Notes: a model not told the origin generated them from the letters alone. Positions 1 to 7,505 are shown, numbered from the stretch's first letter. The stretch is DNA of 7,807 nt from an uncultured Maribacter sp. (GCA_905479535.1 CAJQMW010000414.1:1-7807); one strand, 5' to 3'. Program-made: numbers and translations.

Positions 1-288
1 GCCTATTATCCAATCTTCGGATACCCCGAAAGTAGGTGGGCATTCAGAAGCGTCAAGAACCCCTAATCGCCCACTGGTTCCAGCACCTATGTAGAAAAGC
101 CGCCCTCCATTCTTCATTTTATCAACTACCGCATCAACAAATACTTTGATGCTCGGAATTGCTTTTTCAAGGGCAAATGGCACCGATTTATCTTCATTAT
201 TTATATTGGTCAACAACTCTAAAGTGTTCATTTTTTCAAGACCATCATAGTTGGAGGATTGTTCCGTAGTGAGTTTGTTCGTTTTCAT
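1..288 (-). CDS. murQ: N-acetylmuramic acid 6-phosphate etherase, N-terminal 96 residues (cut by window edge)
   Basis: MurQ is a cytoplasmic SIS-fold lyase that cleaves the lactyl ether of MurNAc-6-phosphate to give GlcNAc-6-phosphate and D-lactate. The visible part begins MKTNKLTTEQSSNYDGLEKM and carries family hallmarks: TEQ near residue 8, an ELL..IN.ED segment at 24-33, and the sugar-phosphate loop GGRLFYIGAGTSGRLG at 61-76. DASECPPTFG follows at 79-88. Glu82 in SECPPT lines up with the catalytic acid Glu83 of E. coli MurQ. The second catalytic Glu (114 in E. coli) lies past the window edge. The full protein is usually about 270-300 residues, so roughly a third is seen. The ATG directly follows the TGA of the upstream symporter with no base between, which suggests translational coupling. 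Family assignment is very secure; whether the remainder is intact cannot be judged. Confidence 0.96.
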   Translation of the reverse strand, partial: MKTNKLTTEQSSNYDGLEKMNTLELLTNINNEDKSVPFALEKAIPSIKVFVDAVVDKMKNGGRLFYIGAGTSGRLGVLDASECPPTFGVSEDWIIG

Positions 289-1740
289 TCATTTCTTTTT
301 AATGAGTAATAGTCCGAATATCGTTAGCATTCCGTTTACGGCAATGTTTATAAAGCCAAAATCAAAATCATAGCCTTTTTTAAAATATACACTTAGTAGG
401 TAAGTGACTATAGGAGCCAAAACACATATTATAGGGACGAACTTATCTTTGACTCCCACCTTTGTGAATATGCCGAACAAATAGAGCCCTAAAAGCGGCC
501 CATAGGTGTAACCGGCTACTTCGAATATTAGGGAAATTACATCGCCCCTACTGTTGGAAAAAGCCATGATTATTATAAAAACAACGCCCGAAAACCCTAA
601 AAGCACCCAGTTTTTTAGCTTTTTTCTTTCCTGGCCCGATTTATGGGAAATGTCGAGAAAATCATAGGTAAACGAGGTGGTCAGAGCGGTCAACGCTGAA
701 TCGATACTGGAAAAGGATGCGGCTATTATCCCCAACAGAAAGAATATCCCCGCCAATAGTCCCAGATGGTTCAATGCCAAATTGGGAAAGAGCGTGTCGG
801 TATCCAAAAGTGCTCCATTTTCGCCAATGGGCAAGGTAATCCCGTGATTCTCGGCGTAGATGTACAATAGCACCCCCAGGCCCATGAATAGGAATTGGGT
901 AATCGCCAAAATAAAGCTATAGGTCAATGTGTTTTTTTGTGCGTCCCACCTGTTTTTACAGGTCAAGGTCTTTTGCATCATATTTTGATCAAGTCCTATC
1001 ATGGCAATGGCCACTAGGATTCCCGCTATGAACTGTTTATAAAAATTATTGCTCGACTTGTTGTCCCAATTGAAAATGTCTAAATACTGGTGATCCATCA
1101 CTTTTTGAACCGCTTGGCCAAGTGAAAGACCCAAGGATGAAACTATGGTATAAATGGTTATGACGGCTCCTAAAATGAGAAAAGTGGTCTGCATGGTATC
1201 CGTCCAGACAATCGTCTTGATACCCGATTTGTTGGTATAAAGCCATACCAAAAGCAAAATGATGATCACTGTTAAAAAAAAGGGGGTGCCTAACTTGTCA
1301 AAAAAAGCAAATTGAAGGATTTTCGCTGCCAACAGCAAACGCAATGCCGCACCGAACGACTGCGATAACAAAAAGAACAGTGATCCGGTTTTGTACGTTC
1401 TATTTCCAAACCTTTCCTTAAGATAGGAATAGATGGAAACCAATCTTAATCGATAATATATTGGAATAAGTACGAACGTGATGAACACATATCCCACTAC
1501 GTTCCCCAGAATGAATTGATAAAAGTAAAAATTATTGTTTCCCACCATTCCAGGCAGTGATACAAAGGTCACCCCTGAAAGACCGGCCCCGACCATACCA
1601 TAAGCTACCAAAAACCACGGAGACTGCCTGTCTCCCGTAAAATAGGATTCATCGCTGCGGTTGCGAGAGGTAAAATAGGATATTACCATCAACAGGGCAA
1701 AGTAGATGCCTATGATCACCAAAACGAAAAATGGATTCAT
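289..1740 (-). CDS. Sodium:solute symporter (SSS family), probable amino-sugar or MurNAc-type permease
   Basis: A 483-residue inner-membrane protein with about 13 hydrophobic segments, for example near 3-22, 42-64, 73-97, 119-142, 152-168, 184-204, 236-252, 275-296, 326-345, 378-395, 400-424, 434-452 and 462-480. SSS signatures are visible: SGIKTIVWTDTMQ at 172-184, DQNMMQK at 251-257, and the Na+-site helix ASFSSIDSALTALTTS at 341-356. The family couples Na+ entry to uptake of sugars, sialic acid, amino acids and similar solutes. The substrate cannot be read from the sequence. Its place between namZ and murQ argues for MurNAc or the MurNAc-GlcNAc disaccharide, a role comparable to MurT in the murTKQ cluster of Tannerella forsythia. 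The start at 1740 lies 29 bases after the namZ stop; an earlier ATG at 1760 is in another frame and stops after seven codons. The TGA stop abuts the murQ ATG. Family call secure, substrate inferred. Confidence 0.93.
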   Translation of the reverse strand: MNPFFVLVIIGIYFALLMVISYFTSRNRSDESYFTGDRQSPWFLVAYGMVGAGLSGVTFVSLPGMVGNNNFYFYQFILGNVVGYVFITFVLIPIYYRLRLVSIYSYLKERFGNRTYKTGSLFFLLSQSFGAALRLLLAAKILQFAFFDKLGTPFFLTVIIILLLVWLYTNKSGIKTIVWTDTMQTTFLILGAVITIYTIVSSLGLSLGQAVQKVMDHQYLDIFNWDNKSSNNFYKQFIAGILVAIAMIGLDQNMMQKTLTCKNRWDAQKNTLTYSFILAITQFLFMGLGVLLYIYAENHGITLPIGENGALLDTDTLFPNLALNHLGLLAGIFFLLGIIAASFSSIDSALTALTTSFTYDFLDISHKSGQERKKLKNWVLLGFSGVVFIIIMAFSNSRGDVISLIFEVAGYTYGPLLGLYLFGIFTKVGVKDKFVPIICVLAPIVTYLLSVYFKKGYDFDFGFINIAVNGMLTIFGLLLIKKK

Positions 1741-1769
1741 TCTATAGGATATTTAAACATGTCAAGTGA

Positions 1770-2957
1770 TCAGTATATTCTAATTTCTTTGACCAATTGA
1801 GCGTAATCATCCAATACTTCAAAAGAATCCAACATTTCCAGGGATTCGTTTTGCTCCACCCAGTGTCTCAGTTTGTCGGAGCCATTGATGATGTCGATAG
1901 GTTTATGGTCGTAATTATATTCATATGGCGGGGCTTTCCATTCGAATGCACTTCCTAAATGTTTATACAGTTCACGCATCAAGAACTGTCCCGTCCTCCA
2001 TGGCTTGAAGGTTTTCCTATCCGTAACATGAATTTGGTACCCGCCGCAGACCTTGCCCGAATGTTTTTGAAAAGTAGGAAGAAAAGTAATCGGTCGCAAC
2101 GCAAAACCGTTCAAGCCTGAATTTTTCGTAATTTTTTTCAAATGATCGGTAAAGAGCCCATAAGGTTCAATTTTAGGATGCCCGACGATTTCCAAGGGTT
2201 GGGTGGTACCACGTCCTTCACTTAACAGTGTCCCTTCAAAAAGAACCGAACCCGGGAACGTGAGGGCACTTTCGGCCCTTGCGAGATTCGGAGAGGGCAA
2301 TACCCACGGCAAATTGGTATCCTCAAAATACATTTCCCGTTGCCAGTTCTTCATCATTATCACATGGAGATTTGCTTTTGACCTCGTCCACATTTTTTGA
2401 TGCATGATGGCTACCTCCCCTATGGTTAGACCGTGACGAACGGGCAGGGGATGAAGACCGATGAAGGATTTGAATTCGTGTTCCAGAATATTTCCTTCGA
2501 GGTCTATTCCGTTAATCGGATTGGGGCGATCGAGTACGATAATCTCAATATCCTTTCCTGCACATTTTTCCAGCAGGAGGGTAAGGGTATAGATATAGGT
2601 ATACATTCGGCACCCCACGTCTTGCAGGTCGATAAAAAAATGGTCGATACCCTCCAACATCTCATCGGTAGGTGTACGTGTTTCGGAGTATAGGGAATAT
2701 ACGGGGATGTTAAAATAAGGATGGACAAAATGATCCGATTCGATCATGTTATCTTGCACATCGGTAGCAAAACCGTGTTGTGGCCCAAAAATTTTGATAA
2801 AACGAGGTCCGAACAATTCCTTGAACCTCAATGCGGCATGTGAATAGTCATTGGCAATAGATGCGTTGTGGCATAATAAAGCAACTTTTCCTTTGAACCT
2901 TTCTTGTAGGTCAGCATCTTGTAGCAATATATCAAGACCGGTAGCGACTTTTGGCAT
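1770..2957 (-). CDS. namZ: Exo-beta-N-acetylmuramidase, GH171/DUF1343 (NamZ/YbbC family), leaderless
   Basis: A 395-residue DUF1343 protein. Founding member NamZ (YbbC) of Bacillus subtilis removes MurNAc from the non-reducing end of peptidoglycan fragments such as MurNAc-GlcNAc. Conserved blocks appear in order: TGLDILL (6-12), FGPQHGF (57-63), QDNMIE (68-73), FFIDLQDVGCRMYTY (107-121), LDRPNPING (142-150), RHGLTIGE (174-181), PSPN (221-224), and EGTLLSEGRGTTQPLE (241-256). The family motif starts at residue 6 and no signal peptide precedes it. The reading frame upstream of the ATG has no start codon before an in-frame TGA at about 3005-3008, so a hidden leader is excluded. The enzyme should therefore be cytoplasmic, unlike the secreted B. 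subtilis protein. The first block has Gln where many members have Glu (FGPEHGF). It sits 29 bases before the symporter and about 110 bases after susD, with a hairpin in that gap. Family certain; exact substrate inferred. Confidence 0.93.
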   Translation of the reverse strand: MPKVATGLDILLQDADLQERFKGKVALLCHNASIANDYSHAALRFKELFGPRFIKIFGPQHGFATDVQDNMIESDHFVHPYFNIPVYSLYSETRTPTDEMLEGIDHFFIDLQDVGCRMYTYIYTLTLLLEKCAGKDIEIIVLDRPNPINGIDLEGNILEHEFKSFIGLHPLPVRHGLTIGEVAIMHQKMWTRSKANLHVIMMKNWQREMYFEDTNLPWVLPSPNLARAESALTFPGSVLFEGTLLSEGRGTTQPLEIVGHPKIEPYGLFTDHLKKITKNSGLNGFALRPITFLPTFQKHSGKVCGGYQIHVTDRKTFKPWRTGQFLMRELYKHLGSAFEWKAPPYEYNYDHKPIDIINGSDKLRHWVEQNESLEMLDSFEVLDDYAQLVKEIRIY

Positions 2958-3004
2958 AATAAACGATTTGTATATTCTTCTGTTGTTGATAAGGTTTATA
3001 TATA

Positions 3005-3034
3005 GTCAGGGGCGGCGTAATGGCCGCCCCTGAC
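3005..3034 (-). terminator. Strong hairpin between susD and namZ (attenuator, processing site or weak terminator)
   Basis: A perfect 12-bp stem, GTCAGGGGCGGC against GCCGCCCCTGAC, closes a 6-base loop. It lies downstream of the susD stop and upstream of the namZ start. On the minus strand it is followed by TATATATAAACC rather than a real T-run, so full termination is doubtful. A partial terminator or mRNA-stabilising element that keeps susCD transcript levels above those of the enzyme genes is the likeliest role. The structure is plain; the function is inferred. Confidence 0.6.
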
Positions 3035-3057
3035 AACTAACTCAAACTCAATTAATA

Positions 3058-3083
3058 AAATCCTTTTCTATGAAGAAGGATTT
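3058..3083 (-). terminator. Possible weak terminator overlapping the susD stop codon
   Basis: An 8-bp inverted repeat, AAATCCTT with AAGGATTT, surrounds a 10-base loop that contains the susD stop codon. On the minus strand the last arm runs into TTTTATTAATT, a short T-rich tail. The stem is A/T-rich and weak. It may act together with the stronger hairpin just downstream, or be chance. Confidence 0.25.
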
Positions 3084-4378
3084 GTAGGGGTATTGGTATT
3101 GTTGTCCCTTTCCGCATTAGGATATGGATAGTAATTTCGGTTTCTTTCAGGGTTTGGATCGGTGGCCCCCGGTCTTCCGAACCTTCTAGTGTCCTCAAGT
3201 GCTAGACCGCTCAAATAAAGCTCTATACGTCTATTCCGATAAATCTCGTCTAAAATGGCCTCTTGTGTGAGTGTTCCGGAATATGCAGGTAAATCAGCTC
3301 CCAATCCAAAAGCATCCTCAGCAGCTGTTTTTGTACGCACATTGTTAAGCTCTATCACCGCATTCACCAAATCGTTTTCCCTTGCGTAAGCTTCGGCTTT
3401 TATTAAGGAGACCTCTCCCGGAAGGTACACAGGAATCTTGTCTAAATTATCAACAAAGAACCCTACCACCTGATAATCCGGTAACGGTACCGTAAAATCT
3501 TCAGCGGTCACATAAAAAGGGACTCGGTCATCATCTGCATCCGGTTCCAAACCAGGAGGCAGTCCAAAATTGGTATCCCTTGCTTGCGTAACGTTCTGAG
3601 AACCGAACCAAAAGGCAAGTGGGTTGGGTATGGCGGCATCAAAGTCCCATTCGGAAGTAGCGGATAGGTCAACGGCATCTGCTGCCGTAATGGCCTCGGT
3701 ATTGTTGCCTGCCATTAGATTGAAGCGGGCCAACAGTGCATTGACCGAGTTTTCTAGATCGACCGAACCGATTACACCTGACGTAGCTGTAGATGAAAGT
3801 CCTGCGGCGATGTAGCCGTTCGCTTCCTCTAAATCCGCAATAGCATCATCTAATACGGCTGCACGGCTTACAAAAGGGGCATCCTCGATAATTTCCAATG
3901 GAATGCTTTCAAATACTTGGATCAATGTGCCGTGTACCATGGCCCTGTAAAACAACCCGTAGGCTTTTAGGGAATTGGCAACAGATACATCGCCATCGGA
4001 TGCTACATCGGCGGCATCGATAACCGTCGTGGCTTCTTTACGAGCAAGCATGGAATTTGTCCACATATTGTTCAGTATGCCATTCCCACCGTTTACATCG
4101 CTACCCCCTAAAAGAATTTCATTTTCCGCAAGGTTACCTGGGTTCAACAAACGCAACTCGTCGGTATTGAGTCCGGAAATGTGGGTATAATTATAAATGA
4201 TTCCAGCGCGATCGGTACTCCATCGCTGTTGTATGCCATTAATCAAGCGTACTAAATTATCCGTACTGTTCACCACATCGGGTTCCAATGTGGAGTTCGG
4301 GTCTAAATATTCGGTGTCACATGAAGCGATAAAACCGAAAATCAGCATAAACGTAAATATTGTTCTTATGTTTTTCAT
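3068..4378 (-). CDS. SusD/RagB-family outer-membrane nutrient-binding lipoprotein
   Basis: A 436-residue SusD-like lipoprotein, the surface partner that caps a SusC channel and captures the ligand. Residues 1-20 form a lipoprotein signal (hydrophobic stretch, then IASC) with Cys20 as the lipidated residue, followed by DTEYLDP, whose acidic residues fit Bacteroidota surface export. The C-terminal SusD motif RRIELYLSGLALEDTRRFGR lies at 383-402, with a short YYPYPN tail region after it. A start 24 bases upstream (4402) would overlap susC and put eight charged or polar residues before the signal peptide, so the ATG at 4378, ten bases after the susC stop, is chosen. At 436 residues it is smaller than most SusD proteins (about 500-600), as might suit a small ligand. 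Position after susC and before namZ suggests an amino-sugar or muropeptide-derived ligand, by inference. The frame is intact although the susC partner is frameshifted. Confidence 0.93.
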   Translation of the reverse strand: MKNIRTIFTFMLIFGFIASCDTEYLDPNSTLEPDVVNSTDNLVRLINGIQQRWSTDRAGIIYNYTHISGLNTDELRLLNPGNLAENEILLGGSDVNGGNGILNNMWTNSMLARKEATTVIDAADVASDGDVSVANSLKAYGLFYRAMVHGTLIQVFESIPLEIIEDAPFVSRAAVLDDAIADLEEANGYIAAGLSSTATSGVIGSVDLENSVNALLARFNLMAGNNTEAITAADAVDLSATSEWDFDAAIPNPLAFWFGSQNVTQARDTNFGLPPGLEPDADDDRVPFYVTAEDFTVPLPDYQVVGFFVDNLDKIPVYLPGEVSLIKAEAYARENDLVNAVIELNNVRTKTAAEDAFGLGADLPAYSGTLTQEAILDEIYRNRRIELYLSGLALEDTRRFGRPGATDPNPERNRNYYPYPNAERDNNTNTPTNPSS

Positions 4379-4388
4379 TTCTGTTTTT

Positions 4389-7103
4389 TTAGAAGTTAGC
4401 ACTTAATGAGACAGCTACAGAAGCAGGAATTGGAGAATTACCAAAATTAACCGCCCTTAAAAGGTTGGATTGACCACCGGCATTGGTCTCCGGGTCATAA
4501 CTGAAAAAATCATCAATTGAAATCAAGTTCCTACCTATAAGTGATACCCTAACATTTTTTAAATAATCATTAAATAAAGATGGAAATTCGTATCCAATGG
4601 CCAATTCCCTTAATTTCCAGAAAGAGCCATCTTCCATTCTAAATTCCTCAATAGGGTAGATACCGGCTATATACCCCCTCGGCAGTTCACCTGTGAGCTC
4701 TTGTTCTGCAAGCTTGCCTAGACCGACACCTTGTCGCGTTCTTTTATCGGCATCAAAAACATCTACCCCTTGTACGCCTTCCCATAACATGGAAAAGTTA
4801 AACCGTTTGTATTGCAGATCGGTACCAAGGCCCATAACATAATCGGGGTTCGGGTCACCGATTACTTTTCTTAATACATCACCTGTTGGTTGTCCGTTGG
4901 CATCCCTTTGTGGAGTTCCTGTTGCCAAGTCGCCACGTTCCGGTTGCGGCACACCCTCGGGAGCTCCGTTGGTAGAAGGGCCGGATAGGATCAACTCTCC
5001 GTTATCGTCCTTGGCAAAATACGTGCCGAAGAAGACCCCTAGCGGTTGGCCTTCTTGAACAACTGGAGGTGCACCAGATACCGTTGCAATGGTTATATCA
5101 CCTCCAACGGCGCTCAACACTTCATTTCTGTTCCTACTGTAGTTCATGCTCAAGTTCCACGTAAAATCCTCGGTTTTTACGGGAGTAACCCGTGCATAAA
5201 ACTCGATACCGTTGTTTCGCATGGTGCCTACATTTTCTATCTTACTGGCACCGCCTATCGAAGGTGCAAGTACACGGCTTACGATCAAATCTTCTACATT
5301 TTGCCTGTAGTACGTGAAAAGTAAGCTTGCCCTGTTGTCAAAAAAGCTTAGATCGGTACCGATCTCAAATTCTTTGGTACGCTCAGGCCTCAAGCTTAAA
5401 TTGCCCAATCTATTGTTTTGTTGTAAAGTGGATGCACCCAAAAAGTCATTGGGCGTATAGCTTGCAAAACGATCAAAAGGGTTAATGGCAGTTAAGTTAC
5501 CTGCTTCCCCGTAAGAAGCCCTTAACCTTGCGGAATTAATGAAACCGCTGTTCCAGAAAGATTCGTTAGACAGCACATAGGAACCTGAAATTTTCGGATA
5601 AAAATTGGTTCGCTCGTCCACGTCAAAATTTGTGGCACCGTCTATTCTCCCAGCGAGTGTCAAAAAGAGTTTGTCGTCATATGACAATGTTTCTTGTAAG
5701 AACACTCCATAAATATCCAATCTGGAATCTATCGGAAAGGTCTGTAAGGGAACTGTTGGATTATTCCCAGCATCCAGATCCCTGCCCTGGTCTCCCCTAA
5801 ACGTTAATTCACTGGACTGAAAACTATACCCCAAAGTAGTATTTGAATTTAATTTTGGACTGATATCTATATCGTAGATGGCATTGATGTCATAGTTCCA
5901 ATTAAAGACTTTAGCTTCTGCACTGCCCAGGTAACCTTGGTCAAAATAAGCAGGGTTCACATTGTCATAAGGGTATGCGGGAATAAAAATATTGCCTTTT
6001 TGGTTATACGTATCCACACCGAATATCTGATCAATGGTCAAATTTTCAATAGGATTCAACTTTACGTGCAAGCTGGGAATAAAGTGGTTCACTTCTTGCG
6101 TAATGTCAAAGTCCTCTATAATGGATAATGGGTTTACCCTTGTATTTTCCACAGCCTGTAAATTTCCATTGGCATCCCGTTGGGTAATATCAAAAGTGTT
6201 GTTCGTAATATTCATCGAATTGATGGGACTCCAAAATACGTTGCCATCGGGTTTTTCATCCGATGTGCTACGGGCATAATAGACCCCTAGGTCATAGGAG
6301 ACCCAATCCGCAACATTATGCTTAAAATTAAACCGTCCGGAGAATCTATTGAACTGGGTATTCCTTATAATACCTTCATTGGAAAGATATCCCATGGAAC
6401 CCATATAGGACATTTTATCATTACCGTTGCGAATTGAAAAATAATTATCGGTGCCTACGCCCGTTTGGAAAATTTGGTCTTGATAATCGTATCGTGTGGT
6501 ATTGAATTTATCGGTAGAGAGGTTTCTAAAGGTAGTAAGATCGCCACTATCGGGGTCAAAACCAAAGATAGGCCATAATCTCCCTGCTAGACCACCGGTC
6601 GCTACCGTTTCAAACTCCTCGCCACGAAGGTTCAGGTCCAATCGTTTTCTTAAGTAGTTTACGTTAAGTGTACTTTTAGAGAACATTTCAGGACCGTCCC
6701 CCAAGGTGTTGCCCCCTGTTTTTGTAGTAATGACCACAACGCCGTTGGATGCCCTTGAACCGTAAATTGCGGCCGCAGCGGATCCGTTCAGGATATTAAT
6801 ATTGTCAATATCGTTCGGGTTGATGTCCACCATCCTGTTTTGCCCGGGGCTTGCATCACCTGCACTTACATTTAAGTTGGTTACGTTGGTGGTCAAGTTG
6901 CTAACAATAACGCCATCTACTACATATAGAGGTTCTGAAGAACCCTGTATAGTACTTACTCCGCGTAGTCTAATGGAAAAACCACCCGCTGGATCACCTG
7001 AGTTTTGCGTAATCTGCGCTCCGGGAACTTTACCCTGTAACGAAGTGGTAATGTTTACAGGCGCTGCTTGGTCAATACGGCGGCTTTTACCGTAGTAATT
7101 GCG
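4389..7103 (-). CDS. SusC C-terminal piece: plug and TonB-dependent beta-barrel, no start of its own
   Basis: This frame is open from 7103, just after a TAA at 7106-7104, to the TAA at 4391-4389. Real SusC sequence begins near 7070 with QAAPVNITTSLQGKVPGAQ, then SIRLRGVST and EPLYVVDGVIV. The plug motif DIDNINILNGSAAAAIYGSR leads into ASNGVVVITTKTGG. The barrel includes the RPERTKEFEIGTDLSFFDNR region typical of TonB receptors and ends in VSLSANF, with the terminal Phe expected for barrel insertion by BAM. No ATG or GTG lies near the natural domain boundary. A TTG at 6896 exists but sits inside the plug, after VVDGVIVSN, so it would discard about 50 plug residues and the signal peptide. This piece is the downstream part of the interrupted gene and is not an independent protein. 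Confidence 0.85.
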   Translation of the reverse strand, partial: RNYYGKSRRIDQAAPVNITTSLQGKVPGAQITQNSGDPAGGFSIRLRGVSTIQGSSEPLYVVDGVIVSNLTTNVTNLNVSAGDASPGQNRMVDINPNDIDNINILNGSAAAAIYGSRASNGVVVITTKTGGNTLGDGPEMFSKSTLNVNYLRKRLDLNLRGEEFETVATGGLAGRLWPIFGFDPDSGDLTTFRNLSTDKFNTTRYDYQDQIFQTGVGTDNYFSIRNGNDKMSYMGSMGYLSNEGIIRNTQFNRFSGRFNFKHNVADWVSYDLGVYYARSTSDEKPDGNVFWSPINSMNITNNTFDITQRDANGNLQAVENTRVNPLSIIEDFDITQEVNHFIPSLHVKLNPIENLTIDQIFGVDTYNQKGNIFIPAYPYDNVNPAYFDQGYLGSAEAKVFNWNYDINAIYDIDISPKLNSNTTLGYSFQSSELTFRGDQGRDLDAGNNPTVPLQTFPIDSRLDIYGVFLQETLSYDDKLFLTLAGRIDGATNFDVDERTNFYPKISGSYVLSNESFWNSGFINSARLRASYGEAGNLTAINPFDRFASYTPNDFLGASTLQQNNRLGNLSLRPERTKEFEIGTDLSFFDNRASLLFTYYRQNVEDLIVSRVLAPSIGGASKIENVGTMRNNGIEFYARVTPVKTEDFTWNLSMNYSRNRNEVLSAVGGDITIATVSGAPPVVQEGQPLGVFFGTYFAKDDNGELILSGPSTNGAPEGVPQPERGDLATGTPQRDANGQPTGDVLRKVIGDPNPDYVMGLGTDLQYKRFNFSMLWEGVQGVDVFDADKRTRQGVGLGKLAEQELTGELPRGYIAGIYPIEEFRMEDGSFWKLRELAIGYEFPSLFNDYLKNVRVSLIGRNLISIDDFFSYDPETNAGGQSNLLRAVNFGNSPIPASVAVSLSANF

Positions 7104-7474
7104 TTACCCAATTTTTTACGTTCCTGTGTAATTGAAGAACCTACTACAATTACCTCGTCCAATGCGTTGACATCCTCTGCTAGTTGAACATAAAGTGTTT
7201 GGTCGACGCCGGTCAAAACTGTTTTTGATGTGAGGAAACCCAAATAGCTCACGACCAAGGTTTTTCCTTCGGCATCGGTTACCTGAATGCTGAAATTTCC
7301 GTCAAAATCGGCAATTCCACCAGCAGAAGTACCCTTGACAAGGACGCTCGCTCCTGACAACGGAACCCCGGCCTGATCGGAAACGGTTCCTGAAATGGTT
7401 ACTGATTGTGCAAATGTAAATTGCACAAAGAACACCATCAGTAGTGCTGATAGCTGATAATACTTTTTTTTCAT
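7055..7474 (-). CDS. SusC N-terminal piece: signal peptide, CarboxypepD_reg-like domain, TonB box
   Basis: A 139-residue frame beginning with ATG and a run of lysines. A signal peptide spans about residues 1-22 (MKKKYYQLSALLMVFFVQF then TFAQ). The CarboxypepD_reg-like beta-sandwich occupies about 25-100, with ISGTVSDQAGVPLSGASVLV at 27-46 and the GGIADFDGNFSI block at 52-63. DEVIVVG at 106-112 is the SusC TonB-box-like segment that leads into the plug. Family-like sequence continues to about Thr135 (TTVKAAVLT) and then ends in KQRL and a stop, which is out-of-frame readthrough. The only start supported by a signal peptide is the one at 7474. Alone, this piece could not form a channel. Confidence 0.85.
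   Translation of the reverse strand: MKKKYYQLSALLMVFFVQFTFAQSVTISGTVSDQAGVPLSGASVLVKGTSAGGIADFDGNFSIQVTDAEGKTLVVSYLGFLTSKTVLTGVDQTLYVQLAEDVNALDEVIVVGSSITQERKKLGNAITTVKAAVLTKQRL
7065..7073 (-). other. Frameshift site in susC (one base missing)
   Basis: On the minus strand the sequence reads TTG ACC AAG CAG CGC CTG TAA in the first frame. One extra C (ACC CAA GCA GCG CCT) or one extra G (ACC AAG GCA GCG CCT) would restore LT(Q/K)AAPVN, the normal family sequence. The site is not in a homopolymer longer than two and has no recognisable slippery heptamer, so neither a classic homopolymer error nor programmed frameshifting is obvious. Confidence 0.85.
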
Positions 7475-7491
7475 AATAGTGTTTTTATGAG

Positions 7492-7505
7492 TTGATGATC
7501 ATCAA
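7492..7505. promoter_or_regulatory. 14-bp perfect palindrome over the susC -7/start region
   Basis: TTGATGATCATCAA is identical to its reverse complement. It overlaps the last bases of the predicted -7 element (TAGGTTTG) and the expected transcription start, an ideal place for a repressor. Short palindromes occur by chance in A/T-rich DNA, so the operator reading is tentative. Confidence 0.35.

Larger units (their letters stand above)
4389..7474 (-). pseudogene. SusC/RagA-family TonB-dependent outer-membrane transporter, split by a frameshift
   Basis: Two overlapping minus-strand frames together make one SusC-like transporter. The first encodes the signal peptide, carboxypeptidase-D-like domain and TonB-box region; the second encodes the plug and 22-strand barrel. 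Restoring one missing base near 7070 gives a continuous protein of about 1028 residues, the normal size for the family. SusC proteins import bulky glycans or peptides with TonB-ExbBD energy and a SusD lid. The junction reads TTVKAAVLT in frame one and QAAPVNITTSLQGKVPGAQ in frame two, matching the usual unbroken family sequence. If the base is truly absent, the product stops after 139 residues and the transporter is lost. If it is a sequencing error, the gene is intact. No other break is seen in the remaining coding sequence. It is the first gene after the predicted promoter, followed by susD ten bases on. Confidence 0.88.

Noticed and set aside
2433..2693. Plus-strand open frame of 86 codons inside namZ
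   Set aside because: Antisense to conserved DUF1343 motifs with no recognisable domain; shadow frame.
4379..4402. Upstream ATG at 4402 as the SusD start
   Set aside because: It overlaps the susC end and places MLTSKKTE before a complete lipoprotein signal that starts with its own ATG at 4378.
4389..6896. Treating the barrel part of SusC as a gene starting at TTG 6896
   Set aside because: Plug homology continues upstream of this TTG to about 7070, and no signal peptide would be present; the frame is the downstream part of an interrupted gene.
7065..7073. Programmed ribosomal frameshift in susC
   Set aside because: No slippery heptamer and no clear stimulatory structure was seen, and SusC genes are not known to use one.
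6802..7095. 97-codon plus-strand open frame across the susC plug region
   Set aside because: It lies antisense to recognisable SusC plug sequence and has no recognisable domain; it is a shadow of the coding strand.
7485..7502. Five-codon leader peptide (ATG ATC ATC AAC TCA TAA) before susC
   Set aside because: Its ATG lies at or before the predicted transcription start, so it is probably not in the mRNA; it arises from the small palindrome.
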